Shown here in pieces: positions 52,545 to 60,788 of a DNA stretch of 64,000 nucleotides. The DNA lies in NCBI RefSeq assembly GCF_020881035.1, contig NZ_JAJITC010000016.1:62001-126000 (forward strand). The letters run 5' to 3'. The position numbers were made by a program, and so were the translations under genes. The stretch is from Paraburkholderia translucens. GTDB lineage: Bacteria; Pseudomonadota; Gammaproteobacteria; Burkholderiales; Burkholderiaceae. The notes beneath the pieces are model-generated. The model ran no database searches and had not been told where the DNA came from. It saw nothing but the letters and a program-made list of their open reading frames with translations. Position 1 is the first letter of the stretch; each line of letters starts with the position of its first letter.

Positions 52545-54755
52545 TTACCGGGTCGAATCCTTTGAGCTTGCCGACGATGCGGCGGCCTGAGCGACCGGGG
52601 CGGCATCGGCTGCTTCGACGAGTTTCGCGCCCAGTGCGGCGCTCACGGCGTCGCGCGTCTGGACGAACTCCTTCTCGAAGTCTAGCGTCTTGCGCGCGCT
52701 GGACATCGCCATCACGACGCTCGTGCCGTGGTCCGTGTCCTTGAGCCAGAACCACAGGCGCCGTTCGCGGACGTAGAACATCGAAAAGATGCCCAATACG
52801 AGAAGCAAGCTGCCAAGATACACGACTTTTTTGCCCGGTGCGCGTGTCAACTGAAATACCGAAGCTTGCACCTGTTTGAACGAATCAAGCTGCAAATAGA
52901 CCGGCGATCCATACAGAAAGCTGTCGGATATCGCATTGAGCGAACTCTGGATGAAGCGGCTCGTGTCGGCGTCGGCCGGCGCGGCGGACTCGCCAAGCTG
53001 CTGGCGGGAAAGCTGCCACAGATCCCACGTCGCGCCTTCGAGCATGCGCAGCAGCAGGCCCGCGGCCTTTTCCTGTTCGTCTTTCGGCACTGAACGGTCG
53101 ATAAAACCGGCGATCGCCTGGAAGCCGCCGAGCGTTTCTTCATTCGGCATCTTCATGCTGCCGTCGACGCCCGCAAAAAGGGTCAGCACCCTCAAGGCAC
53201 TTTCCTGCAGATGCTGCTGCAACTCCGCATTCGAGCCCGGCACCGAGCGCTGCGCGAACCGATGAGCGGCGATGGCACGCTGGTTCGGGTCTTCGAGCGT
53301 GGCGCGCAGATTCATCCATTCCTTCAGCGTACCACCGCTGTCGGCGGGAATGCGCAGGTAGCGGAACGGGTCGTCGGGATTCATGCGCATGCCCGCAAGG
53401 AACATCTTTTCGCCGTTCACATCGACCGGCAGCATGTAGTTGTTGTACTCGCGCGCCTGACCGTCCTTGCCGCGAATCTTGTACTGCACCGAGGGACCGA
53501 CGTTGTGCAGATCGACCGGCCTGGAAGTCTTCGCGCCCGAGCCGAGGCGCTCGTCGAACGCTTCCTTCAGCGAGTGGTGCGCGGCGACACCGCGCGCATC
53601 GTTCTGACCATTGCCGTTCGAGATGTTCTCGACGTTGATCGCCCGGAAGTCGGTGAATTCGACGGTCTGACCGTCGGCGAGCGGCGTGGCAGCGCTCAGC
53701 GGCGCGCTACCGCCGATCGTGCCGCCGAACGGCGCGGTCTTCGCGCTCGGGCCGGTCATCGGGTAGGCGGTCATCTGCATCTGCGAGCCGCCATCCTGGA
53801 AGCTCGATTGGTAGATCGACACACCGTCGTATTCGAACGGCTTGTTGACCTCGACGCGCGCCGGCACGCGTGCGCCAGTCTTGTGATCGATCACGACGAT
53901 ATCGCTCGCGAACAGCTTCGGCATGCCGGTCGAGTAGTAATCGACGATGAACTTGTTGAGCTCGATCGAAAACGGCAGGTCCTGGATCAGCGACCCGTCC
54001 GGCTGGTTCAGAATCGCCGTCGACACATGCTGCCCTTCCGGCACCCACGCGTAGCCACGGAACGTCGGGTTCGACTGCGACAGACGATGCTCGGCCGGAA
54101 TGTCGTTGATGATCGTGTTCGAGCGGATCGGCGACTTGTCGAACAGCCACATCTGAAGCTTGATCGGCAGATTGCTGTCGAGCAGGCCGCCGAGACAGAT
54201 CACAACGATCGCGAGGTGCGCGGAGATGTAGCCGAACTTCGTCAGCGCGCCACGCTTCGCGGCGATCAGGGTCGCACCGTCGGACTCGCGCGTGACGAAC
54301 TTATAGCCGAGCTTGCCGGACAGTTTGGCGAGCACGGTGGCGGTCTGAGCGCGCGTGCCGTGCACCGCGAATTCACCCTTGTGATGGAACGCGCGCAGGC
54401 TGCCTTCGCGGACCTTGTCCTTCCAGCTCTTCGCGTCGGCGAGCATCTTCGGCGCATTGCGGATCACGCACAGCGACACCGACACCATCAGAAAGCCGAG
54501 GATCAGCATGAACCACCACGAGCTGTACACCGTGTAGAGGCTCAGTGCCCGGAAGATATCGGCCCAGAACGGACCGAACTGGTTGACGTAGTTGGGATAC
54601 GGATCGTCCTGCGTGAGGACGGTACCGACGATGCTGGCGATCGACAGAATGACGAGCAGCGCGATGGCGAAACGCATCGAGCTCATGAGCTCGACGGTGC
54701 TGCGCATGATGCGATTGCCCGACTTCGACTGCAGACCCGACGTGGTGACGCTCAT
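52545..54755 (-). CDS. resB: Cytochrome c biogenesis protein ResB
   Basis: Membrane protein that works with the downstream CcsB/ResC to export heme and attach it to apocytochromes. The 736-residue protein has ResB features: MRSTVELMSSMRFAIALLVI, IVGTVLTQDDPYPNYVNQFG, SSWWFMLILGFLMVSVSLCV, then a third helix near 170, a long periplasmic domain (about 200-640) and a final helix (KVVYLGSLLLVLGIFSMFYV). It is transcribed with ccsB, downstream of the cytochrome c4 gene but separated from it by a terminator. Confidence 0.95.
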   Translation of the reverse strand: MSVTTSGLQSKSGNRIMRSTVELMSSMRFAIALLVILSIASIVGTVLTQDDPYPNYVNQFGPFWADIFRALSLYTVYSSWWFMLILGFLMVSVSLCVIRNAPKMLADAKSWKDKVREGSLRAFHHKGEFAVHGTRAQTATVLAKLSGKLGYKFVTRESDGATLIAAKRGALTKFGYISAHLAIVVICLGGLLDSNLPIKLQMWLFDKSPIRSNTIINDIPAEHRLSQSNPTFRGYAWVPEGQHVSTAILNQPDGSLIQDLPFSIELNKFIVDYYSTGMPKLFASDIVVIDHKTGARVPARVEVNKPFEYDGVSIYQSSFQDGGSQMQMTAYPMTGPSAKTAPFGGTIGGSAPLSAATPLADGQTVEFTDFRAINVENISNGNGQNDARGVAAHHSLKEAFDERLGSGAKTSRPVDLHNVGPSVQYKIRGKDGQAREYNNYMLPVDVNGEKMFLAGMRMNPDDPFRYLRIPADSGGTLKEWMNLRATLEDPNQRAIAAHRFAQRSVPGSNAELQQHLQESALRVLTLFAGVDGSMKMPNEETLGGFQAIAGFIDRSVPKDEQEKAAGLLLRMLEGATWDLWQLSRQQLGESAAPADADTSRFIQSSLNAISDSFLYGSPVYLQLDSFKQVQASVFQLTRAPGKKVVYLGSLLLVLGIFSMFYVRERRLWFWLKDTDHGTSVVMAMSSARKTLDFEKEFVQTRDAVSAALGAKLVEAADAAPVAQAAASSASSKDSTR

Positions 54756-54775
54756 TCAAACTCCGACTGAACAGC

Positions 54776-54821
54776 AAAAAAGGGTGAAGGGCTGTCGAAA
54801 GCACGACACCCTCACCCTTTT
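54776..54821 (-). terminator. Terminator of the cytochrome c4 gene
   Basis: On the minus strand AAGGGTGAGGGTGTCG pairs with CGACAGCCCTTCACCCTT (a few bulges), followed by TTTTTT. It lies between cytochrome c4 and resB, which therefore can be separately controlled. Confidence 0.8.
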
Positions 54822-54873
54822 CTTGTTTTTCAACGGCCTCGTCGGGCCGGTTTGATTCGCGAATGTGAGCCGC

Positions 54874-55527
54874 TTAACGCAGCCCCGCGATGTAGTCGGC
54901 AACCGCTTTGATTTCGTTGTCCGACAAACGCGATGCTATCGCATGCATCGCCTCGTTGTTGTTACGAGCGCCCGGACCTTGAGTGAACGCGCTCAACTGC
55001 GTCACCGAATACTCGGCCCACTGCCCGGAGAGGCGCGGATACTGAATCGGAATGCCCTGCCCCGTGGGCCCGTGGCAACTCGCGCAGGCCGGCACGCCGC
55101 GGTCTGCGATTCCACCGCGATAGATCTGCTGACCTAGCGCGACGGTGTTCTTGTCATGTGCAAAGCCCGGCTTCGGCGTCTGCGTCGAGAAATAAGCCGC
55201 GACGTTGATCATGTCCTGATCGGAAAGCGCGGCGGCCATACCTGCCATGATCGCATTGTTGCGCGCAGGCTGTTTGGCGCCCGGTTGTGTCTTGAAATCT
55301 TTGAGCTGCTTGACGAGATACTCGGGATGCTGGCCGGCCAGCTTCGGATAGGCGCCGCCGGCACTATTGCCGTCTGCCCCGTGACATGCCGCGCATACCT
55401 GTACCGCGATTGCCTGCCCCCGATTGATGTCCGGCTTTGCCGGATCTGCTGCTCGTGCCTGAATTGCCAAACCTGAAAGACCTGCCGCTACATGAAGCAC
55501 CATCAGAGTCTTGCTCAGTCGATTCAT
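54874..55527 (-). CDS. Dihaem cytochrome c4
   Basis: Periplasmic or membrane-associated electron carrier with two covalent hemes. The 217-residue precursor has a signal peptide (MNRLSKTLMVLHVAAGLSGL, cleavage near ARA-AD) and two heme motifs, CAACH and CASCH, each opening a class I cytochrome c domain, with Met ligands in IMAGMAAAL and EAMHAIASRL. It is next to the System II maturation genes that should attach its hemes. A long open extension upstream of 55527 is not coding. Confidence 0.93.
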   Translation of the reverse strand: MNRLSKTLMVLHVAAGLSGLAIQARAADPAKPDINRGQAIAVQVCAACHGADGNSAGGAYPKLAGQHPEYLVKQLKDFKTQPGAKQPARNNAIMAGMAAALSDQDMINVAAYFSTQTPKPGFAHDKNTVALGQQIYRGGIADRGVPACASCHGPTGQGIPIQYPRLSGQWAEYSVTQLSAFTQGPGARNNNEAMHAIASRLSDNEIKAVADYIAGLR

Positions 55528-55653
55528 TCGCACACCCTGTCTCGTCTTGTGGGATTTTAGAGGTTCTGCAAAGTACGACGACGGCGATCGAATGATCACC
55601 AGGAGCCGCCAAGGCACGTGGGGCGGCCTCCTAAGGTTTTCAGTAAACCGTCG

Positions 55654-55665
55654 TATTGTACAATA
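55654..55665. promoter_or_regulatory. Palindromic shared -10 region between cytochrome c4 and engB
   Basis: TATTGTACAATA is a perfect 12-base palindrome, presenting TACAAT as a -10 on both strands. On the plus strand TTTTCA (55637-55642) is a possible -35 at 16 bases. It may drive both divergent genes. Confidence 0.35.
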
Positions 55666-55747
55666 ACCCGCTAATCGCTTAGACGCCAGTCGGGCTTGAC
55701 CCCGTTCCCGCTGCGGGCTCCGCGGCGTCTTCAATCTGGCTTCCACC

Positions 55748-56410
55748 ATGCCCTTCCTGCTCCACGAATCCCGCTTCTTCACCACCGTCAATCATCTGCG
55801 TGACCTGCCGGCTACCGCGCAGCCCGAGATCGCTTTCGCGGGACGCTCGAACGCGGGCAAGTCGACCGCGATCAACGTACTCTGCAATCAGAAGCGTCTT
55901 GCGTTCGCGAGCAAGACACCAGGCCGTACGCAGCACATCAATTATTTCTCGGTTGGCAAGGCAGATGAGCCGACCGCTTATCTGGTAGACCTGCCAGGTT
56001 ACGGTTACGCGGAAGTGCCAGGGGCCGCGAAGGCGCACTGGGAAGCGTTGTTGTCCACGTACTTGCAGTCGCGCTCGCAACTGCGCGGCATGATCCTGAT
56101 GATGGATTCGCGCCGCCCGCTGACGGAGCTCGATCGACGGATGATCGAGTGGTTCGCGCCGACCGGCAAGCCGATCCATACGCTGCTCACGAAATGCGAC
56201 AAATTGACGCGTCAGGAAAGCACGAACGCGTTGCGCACCGCGCAGAAAGGACTGGCCGAATATCGCGCCGCAGGTTATCGCGGCGAGCTGACCGCGCAGC
56301 TGTTTTCGGCGCTCAAACGGACGGGGCTCGACGAGGCGCACGAGCTGATCGAGAGCTGGTTGATCCCACGGACGCCAGGAGAAACAGGCGAAGCGCCGGC
56401 CGTCGGGTGA
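55748..56410 (+). CDS. engB: Ribosome-biogenesis GTPase EngB (YsxC/YihA)
   Basis: Essential GTPase needed for large ribosomal subunit maturation. The 220-residue protein shows G1 GRSNAGKSTAIN, G2 around KTPGRTQHINYF, G3 DLPGYGYAEVP, G4 TKCDKLTR and G5 FSALKRTG. Length is typical. It is divergent from the cytochrome c4 gene and upstream of hemB, as in several betaproteobacteria. Confidence 0.96.
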   Translation: MPFLLHESRFFTTVNHLRDLPATAQPEIAFAGRSNAGKSTAINVLCNQKRLAFASKTPGRTQHINYFSVGKADEPTAYLVDLPGYGYAEVPGAAKAHWEALLSTYLQSRSQLRGMILMMDSRRPLTELDRRMIEWFAPTGKPIHTLLTKCDKLTRQESTNALRTAQKGLAEYRAAGYRGELTAQLFSALKRTGLDEAHELIESWLIPRTPGETGEAPAVG

Positions 56411-56489
56411 GCGTCGATCGGTGCCGGAATCCTGCCGCGCGCTGAAATGCCGGAGGAACACCTATCAAGGCGCGTTGGCGGCCTCACAT

Positions 56490-56517
56490 AAAAAAACCCG
56501 CCGCTAGAACGGCGGGT
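56490..56517 (-). terminator. Minus-strand intrinsic terminator between engB and hemB
   Basis: ACCCGCCG (56496-56503) pairs with CGGCGGGT (56510-56517) around CTAGAA. The T-run is on the minus strand (seven T, from A 56490-56496 on plus); on the plus strand no T-run follows. Both flanking genes are on the plus strand, so the orientation points to an unannotated minus-strand transcript. Confidence 0.75.
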
Positions 56518-56600
56518 CGAACAGCCTAATCGATAAACGACAGGCACCCGCTCAGGGAGGAGAAGCGGGGAGGTCAGCGCCAGGCGCCTTGCTCGATCGG
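56490..56600 (-). ncRNA. Candidate small RNA divergent from hemB
   Basis: Reading the minus strand from about 56600: a -10-like TATCAT sits in the palindrome at 56599-56611, then a GC-rich segment, a stem-loop (stem 56547-56552 with 56564-56569) whose 11-base loop reads TCTCCTCCCTG, then the terminator hairpin with seven T. A C/U-rich exposed loop able to pair with ribosome-binding sites followed by an intrinsic terminator is a common small-RNA design. The -35 is weak, no ORF fits, and expression is not shown. Confidence 0.4.
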
Positions 56601-56611
56601 TATGATATACC
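56599..56611. promoter_or_regulatory. Palindrome GGTATGATATACC upstream of hemB
   Basis: A 5-3-5 perfect inverted repeat that offers TATGAT on the plus strand (toward hemB, 77 bases downstream) and TATCAT on the minus strand (toward the small-RNA candidate). It may be a double -10, an operator, or both. Confidence 0.45.
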
Positions 56612-56687
56612 ATTGTCTCGAAAAGTTTCCGGGAGCGGAGCCAAGTGCTATTTGTCCACTCCACCCATCCACGATCTTCGATTCGAT

Positions 56688-57686
56688 ATGAGCTTCTACC
56701 CGCACCACCGTCCGCGCCGCATGCGTCGTGACGACTTCTCGCGTCGCATGATGCGGGAAAATATCCTCACGACCAACGATCTTATTTACCCCGTATTTAT
56801 CGTCGAAGGCACCAATGTGCGGCAGGCCGTGCCGTCGATGCCGGGCGTCGAGCGCGTGTCGGTTGATCTGCTGATGGGCGTCGCCGAGCAATGCGTCGAA
56901 CTGGGCGTGCCGGTATTGTCGCTATTCCCCGCGATCGAGCCCTCCCTGAAGACTTCTGACGGGCGCGAGGCCGTCAACCCGGCCGGCCTGATTCCGCGCG
57001 CAGTGCGTGAGCTGAAGAAGAATTTCCCGGAACTAGGGGTGCTCACCGACGTGGCGCTCGATCCGTACACGAGCCATGGCCAGGACGGCGTGCTCGACGA
57101 AACCGGCTACGTGCTCAACGACGAAACCGTCGAGATCCTCGTCGAACAGGCTCGCGCGCAGGCGGAAGCCGGCGTCGACATCGTCGCACCGTCGGATATG
57201 ATGGACGGCCGCATCGGCGCGATCCGCGAAATGCTCGAGAGCGAGGACCACATTCACACGCGCATCATGGCGTATGCGGCAAAGTACGCGTCCGCGTTCT
57301 ACGGCCCTTTCCGCGATGCCGTCGGTTCCGCGACGAATCTCGGCAAGAGCAACAAAATGACTTACCAGATGGACCCCGCTAATTCGAATGAGGCGCTGCG
57401 CGAAGTGCAGGCCGATATCAACGAAGGCGCGGACATGGTAATGGTCAAGCCGGGCATGCCGTATCTGGACATCGTGCGTCGCGTGAAGGACGAGTTCCAG
57501 TTCCCGACGTACGTGTACCAGGTGAGCGGCGAATACGCGATGCTGAAGGCCGCCTCTCAGAACGGCTGGCTCGATCACGACAAGGTCATGATGGAATCGC
57601 TGCTCGCCTTCAAGCGTGCCGGCGCGGATGGCGTGCTGACGTATTTTGCGCTCGATGCCGCGCGGATTCTGCGTTCGCAGAAGTGA
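56688..57686 (+). CDS. hemB: Delta-aminolevulinic acid dehydratase HemB, zinc-independent type
   Basis: Condenses two 5-aminolevulinate molecules to porphobilinogen for heme synthesis. The 332-residue protein from MSFYPHHRPRRMRRDDFSRR has the two active-site lysines in AKYASAFYGPFRDA and MVMVKPGMPYLDIV. The catalytic zinc site of animal and E. coli-type enzymes (Cys-rich) is replaced by DVALDPYTSHGQDG, which marks the magnesium-type, zinc-independent form known from Pseudomonas and rhizobia. An in-frame extension upstream of 56688 is open but not part of the family. Confidence 0.96.
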   Translation: MSFYPHHRPRRMRRDDFSRRMMRENILTTNDLIYPVFIVEGTNVRQAVPSMPGVERVSVDLLMGVAEQCVELGVPVLSLFPAIEPSLKTSDGREAVNPAGLIPRAVRELKKNFPELGVLTDVALDPYTSHGQDGVLDETGYVLNDETVEILVEQARAQAEAGVDIVAPSDMMDGRIGAIREMLESEDHIHTRIMAYAAKYASAFYGPFRDAVGSATNLGKSNKMTYQMDPANSNEALREVQADINEGADMVMVKPGMPYLDIVRRVKDEFQFPTYVYQVSGEYAMLKAASQNGWLDHDKVMMESLLAFKRAGADGVLTYFALDAARILRSQK

Positions 57687-57722
57687 GCCGGCGCGCGGTT
57701 TTGCGCGCGCCTGTTGAAATTG

Positions 57723-57763
57723 AAAACGGAGGAAAACCTGCGGGTTTCGCCTCCGTTTTTTTT
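57723..57763. terminator. Bidirectional terminator between hemB and dsbD
   Basis: AAAACGGAGG (57723-57732) pairs with CCTCCGTTTT (57750-57759), with an inner AAACC/GGTTT pairing, and is followed by more T on plus; the minus strand also has TTTT after the stem. It serves convergent hemB and dsbD. Confidence 0.88.
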
Positions 57764-57812
57764 GTGCTGGCGTTGTTGCCACCGCGGCCTCGCAACGCCC
57801 TGCAGGGTTCGA

Positions 57813-59702
57813 CTACACTCCCGACGCCGTTGCCCGGTCCAGCGTACGCAGGAATTTATCCGCCGATTCGTATCCGACCACTCGCAAGACTTCCCTGCCG
57901 GCTTGGTCGAAGAAAATAATCCCTGGCGGGCCGAACAGGTTGAAGCGCTTGAGCAGCGCCTGGTCGTCGGTATTGTTCGCGGTGACGTCGGCGCGCAGCA
58001 GACTCATCTGCTTCAGCTTCGCCTGAACGCGCGGGTCGCTGAACGTGAATTTCTCCATTTCTTTGCAGCTCACGCACCAGTCAGCGTAAAAATCGAGCAT
58101 GGCCGGCTGTGCGGCCGTTTTGACGGCCTGGTCGAGCTGGTCCGCCGAGCGCACCGGGGCGAACGTCAGATCGCTTTGTGACACCGTTGCGGCCGCGTTC
58201 GGGCCATCCTTCCCGGCGCTCGCGTGATTGCCGGCGCGCTCCGCGAGCACCGCCAGGGGCCGAAGAGGATCCGACGATCCCGCCGCGAGGCCCACTAAAA
58301 GCGCACCAGCCCAGACCGCCATCACGACCCCGACCGCCCGGCCCAGCCGGCGCCACACGGAGCCGCCCGACACCGATGAGGAAAACAGGCCGAGCGCAAC
58401 TGCAGCGATCAGTAGCCAAAGCGCGCTCAACAGCATCGACGCCGCCCCGCCGAGCACCGGCCAGACGATCCACAGCGCCGCCGCGAGCAGCACGACACCA
58501 AAGAACACTTTCACGCTGTCCATCCACTTTCCAGCGCGGGGCAGCAGTGTTCCCGCACCGAGACCGATGATCAGCAACGGCACACCGAGTCCGATGCCCA
58601 TGGAGAACAGCGCCGCCCCGCCGAGCACCGCATTGCCTGTATGCGCGATGAAGGCGAGCACCGCAAAAAGCGGCGCGGTCATGCAGGCACCGACCACCAA
58701 CGCCGACAGTGCACCCATCACGGCGACCGCAGTGAATTTGCCGCCCGGGCGTCCCGTTGATGCGCTCGACATGCGATCGCGCCAGCGCGGCGCCAGTTCG
58801 ATATCCACGCCGGCGATCAGCAACAGCGCGAAAATTGTCAGTAGTCCGCCGAACGTGCCGAGCACCCACGGATTTTGCAGCCACGCGCCGAGACTCTGTC
58901 CGAGAAGCGCGGCCATGACGCCGAGCACCGTATACACGAGCGCCATCCCGATCACATACGCGAGCGACAGCGCGAAACCACGCCCGCGCGTCACGCGTGC
59001 GCCCTCACCGATGATGATCGCCGACAGGATCGGGATCATCGGGTACGAGCACGGCAGCAGGCTCAGAATTGCGCCCGCGACGAAATAAAGCCCGACGATC
59101 GCGAAAAAGCCACCACGCTGCAGCAGCGACTGCGCGTAGTCGGCGCTGGTCGCGCGTTCGTACCAAGGTTCGTTGTCGGCGGAGCCGGGTTGTTGCGCGG
59201 CTGGGGCGGTCAGCGCCGCTGGCGCGTTGCCAGCGGGTTGCAGTGCCTCTCCGCTCACGTGGTACACGCGCTCCATCGGCGGGTAGCAGATGCCGGCGTC
59301 GGCGCAGCCCTGCGACGTCACCGCAAGATCGAATGGCCCGGCGCTCTGCTTGACCGGAATGCGGAACGTCAATTCGTGGCGGTAGGTCTCGACATTCTTG
59401 TTGAACGTCTGATCGAACTTCACGTGACCGGCCGGCAATTGCGGCTCGCCAAGCGTCCCCGTGCCGTTGCGGGCCGCAAACGCGAAGCGTTCGCGGTACA
59501 TGTAGTAGCCATCCGCGATCTTGTACGTCACGACGACTTCGCCCGGCTGCTCGGTCGCGCTGAATCTGAACGCCACGGCCGGATCGAGGAAGTCGTCCCC
59601 GGCGCGCGCGAGCGTACCGACCTGTGCGAGGAACACACAACCGAGCAGAAAGAATGCGGTGCGCATCGCAGCGCGTGCACGCCGGTCGAGACCGTTAAAC
59701 AT
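57813..59702 (-). CDS. dsbD: Thiol:disulfide interchange protein DsbD
   Basis: Carries electrons from cytosolic thioredoxin across the inner membrane to periplasmic disulfide reductases, including those serving cytochrome c maturation. The 629-residue protein has a signal sequence, an N-terminal domain with the cysteine pair in SQGCADAGICYPP, eight membrane helices with cysteines in LLPCSYPMIP and VVGACMTAPLF, and a C-terminal thioredoxin domain with DWCVSCKEMEKF. The start at 59702 overlaps cutA by eight bases; ATGs at 59741 and 59666 are alternatives, none with a clear ribosome site. Confidence 0.93.
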   Translation of the reverse strand: MFNGLDRRARAAMRTAFFLLGCVFLAQVGTLARAGDDFLDPAVAFRFSATEQPGEVVVTYKIADGYYMYRERFAFAARNGTGTLGEPQLPAGHVKFDQTFNKNVETYRHELTFRIPVKQSAGPFDLAVTSQGCADAGICYPPMERVYHVSGEALQPAGNAPAALTAPAAQQPGSADNEPWYERATSADYAQSLLQRGGFFAIVGLYFVAGAILSLLPCSYPMIPILSAIIIGEGARVTRGRGFALSLAYVIGMALVYTVLGVMAALLGQSLGAWLQNPWVLGTFGGLLTIFALLLIAGVDIELAPRWRDRMSSASTGRPGGKFTAVAVMGALSALVVGACMTAPLFAVLAFIAHTGNAVLGGAALFSMGIGLGVPLLIIGLGAGTLLPRAGKWMDSVKVFFGVVLLAAALWIVWPVLGGAASMLLSALWLLIAAVALGLFSSSVSGGSVWRRLGRAVGVVMAVWAGALLVGLAAGSSDPLRPLAVLAERAGNHASAGKDGPNAAATVSQSDLTFAPVRSADQLDQAVKTAAQPAMLDFYADWCVSCKEMEKFTFSDPRVQAKLKQMSLLRADVTANNTDDQALLKRFNLFGPPGIIFFDQAGREVLRVVGYESADKFLRTLDRATASGV

Positions 59703-60027
59703 GAAGAGGACGTTGGGTTTCAGCTGTGATCCACTGGCCATACGCGGTGGAGGCAGTCGCCTGCCATGAAAGGATTTCCGGTGTGTCGTAGGGATGATGC
59801 AACTGAATGAATTGCTCGAGTTCTAGCGCGCGAGCAGCACTCGTCTTGAACAGCAGTTGGATTTCCTGCGCGACTTCGATCGCGCCCTGCCAGTGATAGG
59901 TCGACTGCACGGTGCGTAGCTGCGTGACGCACGCACAAAGGCGCGCCGCGAGCGCATCAGCGACGAGCTTTTCAGCAACGGCCTCATCTGGCACCGTCGT
60001 CAATATCAAGGTCACATCCACACTCAC
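59695..60027 (-). CDS. cutA: Divalent-cation tolerance protein CutA
   Basis: Small trimeric ferredoxin-like protein, historically linked to copper tolerance and DsbD, though its role is unsettled. The 110-residue product has VTLILTTVPDEAVAEKLVAD, LCACVTQLRTVQSTYHWQG and the C-terminal HPYDTPEILSWQA metal-site motif. I chose the GTG at 60027 because a GGAG site lies six bases upstream and the length matches the family; no ATG fits. cutA-dsbD adjacency is common in proteobacteria. Confidence 0.9.
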   Translation of the reverse strand: MSVDVTLILTTVPDEAVAEKLVADALAARLCACVTQLRTVQSTYHWQGAIEVAQEIQLLFKTSAARALELEQFIQLHHPYDTPEILSWQATASTAYGQWITAETQRPLHV

Positions 60028-60156
60028 ACAAAGCTCCGGCGACGCAGGATTTCGATCCCCATATCGTATCACCTGGCCCTGTCGCGCCCCAGTGCGCCTC
60101 CCGGCATTTGGCCGCTGCGGCCTAGCGTCCATGTCCGTGAATAATCTGTCGCTCAA

Positions 60157-60188
60157 AACAAAAAGCCAGGCGATTCGCCTGGCTTTTT
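60157..60188 (-). terminator. Terminator at the end of the alpha operon
   Basis: AAAAAGCCAGGCG (60160-60172) pairs perfectly with CGCCTGGCTTTTT (60176-60188) around an ATT loop; T-runs exist on both strands. It ends the rplQ transcript before cutA. Confidence 0.92.
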
Positions 60189-60204
60189 GTCGCAGCTGTG
60201 AAAC

Positions 60205-60597
60205 TCATTCAGCTTCTTGCACTTCCGTTTCTTCAACTTCCGGACGGTCGAGCAGTTCGACCAGCGCCATCGGCGCGTTGTCGCCGACACGGAAGCCGAA
60301 CTTCAGCACGCGCAGGTAGCCGCCCGGACGGGTTGCGTAGCGCGGGCCGAGCACTTCGAACAGCTTAGTGACCGAATCACGATCACGAAGACGGTTGAAC
60401 GCCAGACGGCGGTTCGCCAGCGACGGCTTTTTGCCAAGCGTGATCAGCGGCTCGACGACTTTACGGAGTTCCTTCGCCTTCGGCAACGTAGTCTTGATGA
60501 CTTCGTGCTCGATCAGCGAGTTGGACATGTTACGGAGCATTGCCAGACGGTGGCTGCTCGTGCGGTTCAGTTTCCGCAGACCATGACGGTGACGCAT
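60205..60597 (-). CDS. rplQ: 50S ribosomal protein L17
   Basis: Large-subunit protein bL17 near the peptide exit. The 130-residue protein starts MRHRHGLRKLNRTSSHRLAM and has the family HEVIKTTLPKAKELRKVVEP segment and PGGYLRVLKFGFRVGDNAPM. It is the last gene of the alpha operon, with a 191-base spacer after rpoA that contains a stable hairpin. Confidence 0.98.
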   Translation of the reverse strand: MRHRHGLRKLNRTSSHRLAMLRNMSNSLIEHEVIKTTLPKAKELRKVVEPLITLGKKPSLANRRLAFNRLRDRDSVTKLFEVLGPRYATRPGGYLRVLKFGFRVGDNAPMALVELLDRPEVEETEVQEAE

Positions 60598-60701
60598 GTT
60601 GATTCCTTCGGTTCAAAGTTTTGATCCAGCTCTTCTATCGCACTCGTTCTGCCCCAAAGGGCAGCACACACTGAGCGCACGGGCCGGTAGTGAATAAAGA
60701 C

Positions 60702-60734
60702 AAGACGCGGATTCTAAAGGAAAATCCGCGTCTT
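60702..60734 (-). other. Hairpin in the rpoA-rplQ spacer
   Basis: AAGACGCGGATT (60702-60713) pairs perfectly over 12 bases with AATCCGCGTCTT (60723-60734). On the minus strand only a broken T-stretch (GTCTTTATTC) follows, so it may be a partial terminator, a processing site or a message stabiliser that lowers or separates rplQ expression from rpoA. Confidence 0.55.
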
Positions 60735-60788
60735 TGCCAGCACAGTACAGCGGTGCAAATCGGGACCTACACCCGAATACTTGTCCGC

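Noticed and set aside
53211..54770. Open frame of 519 codons antisense to resB
   Set aside because: Arg-rich shadow of resB without recognisable features.
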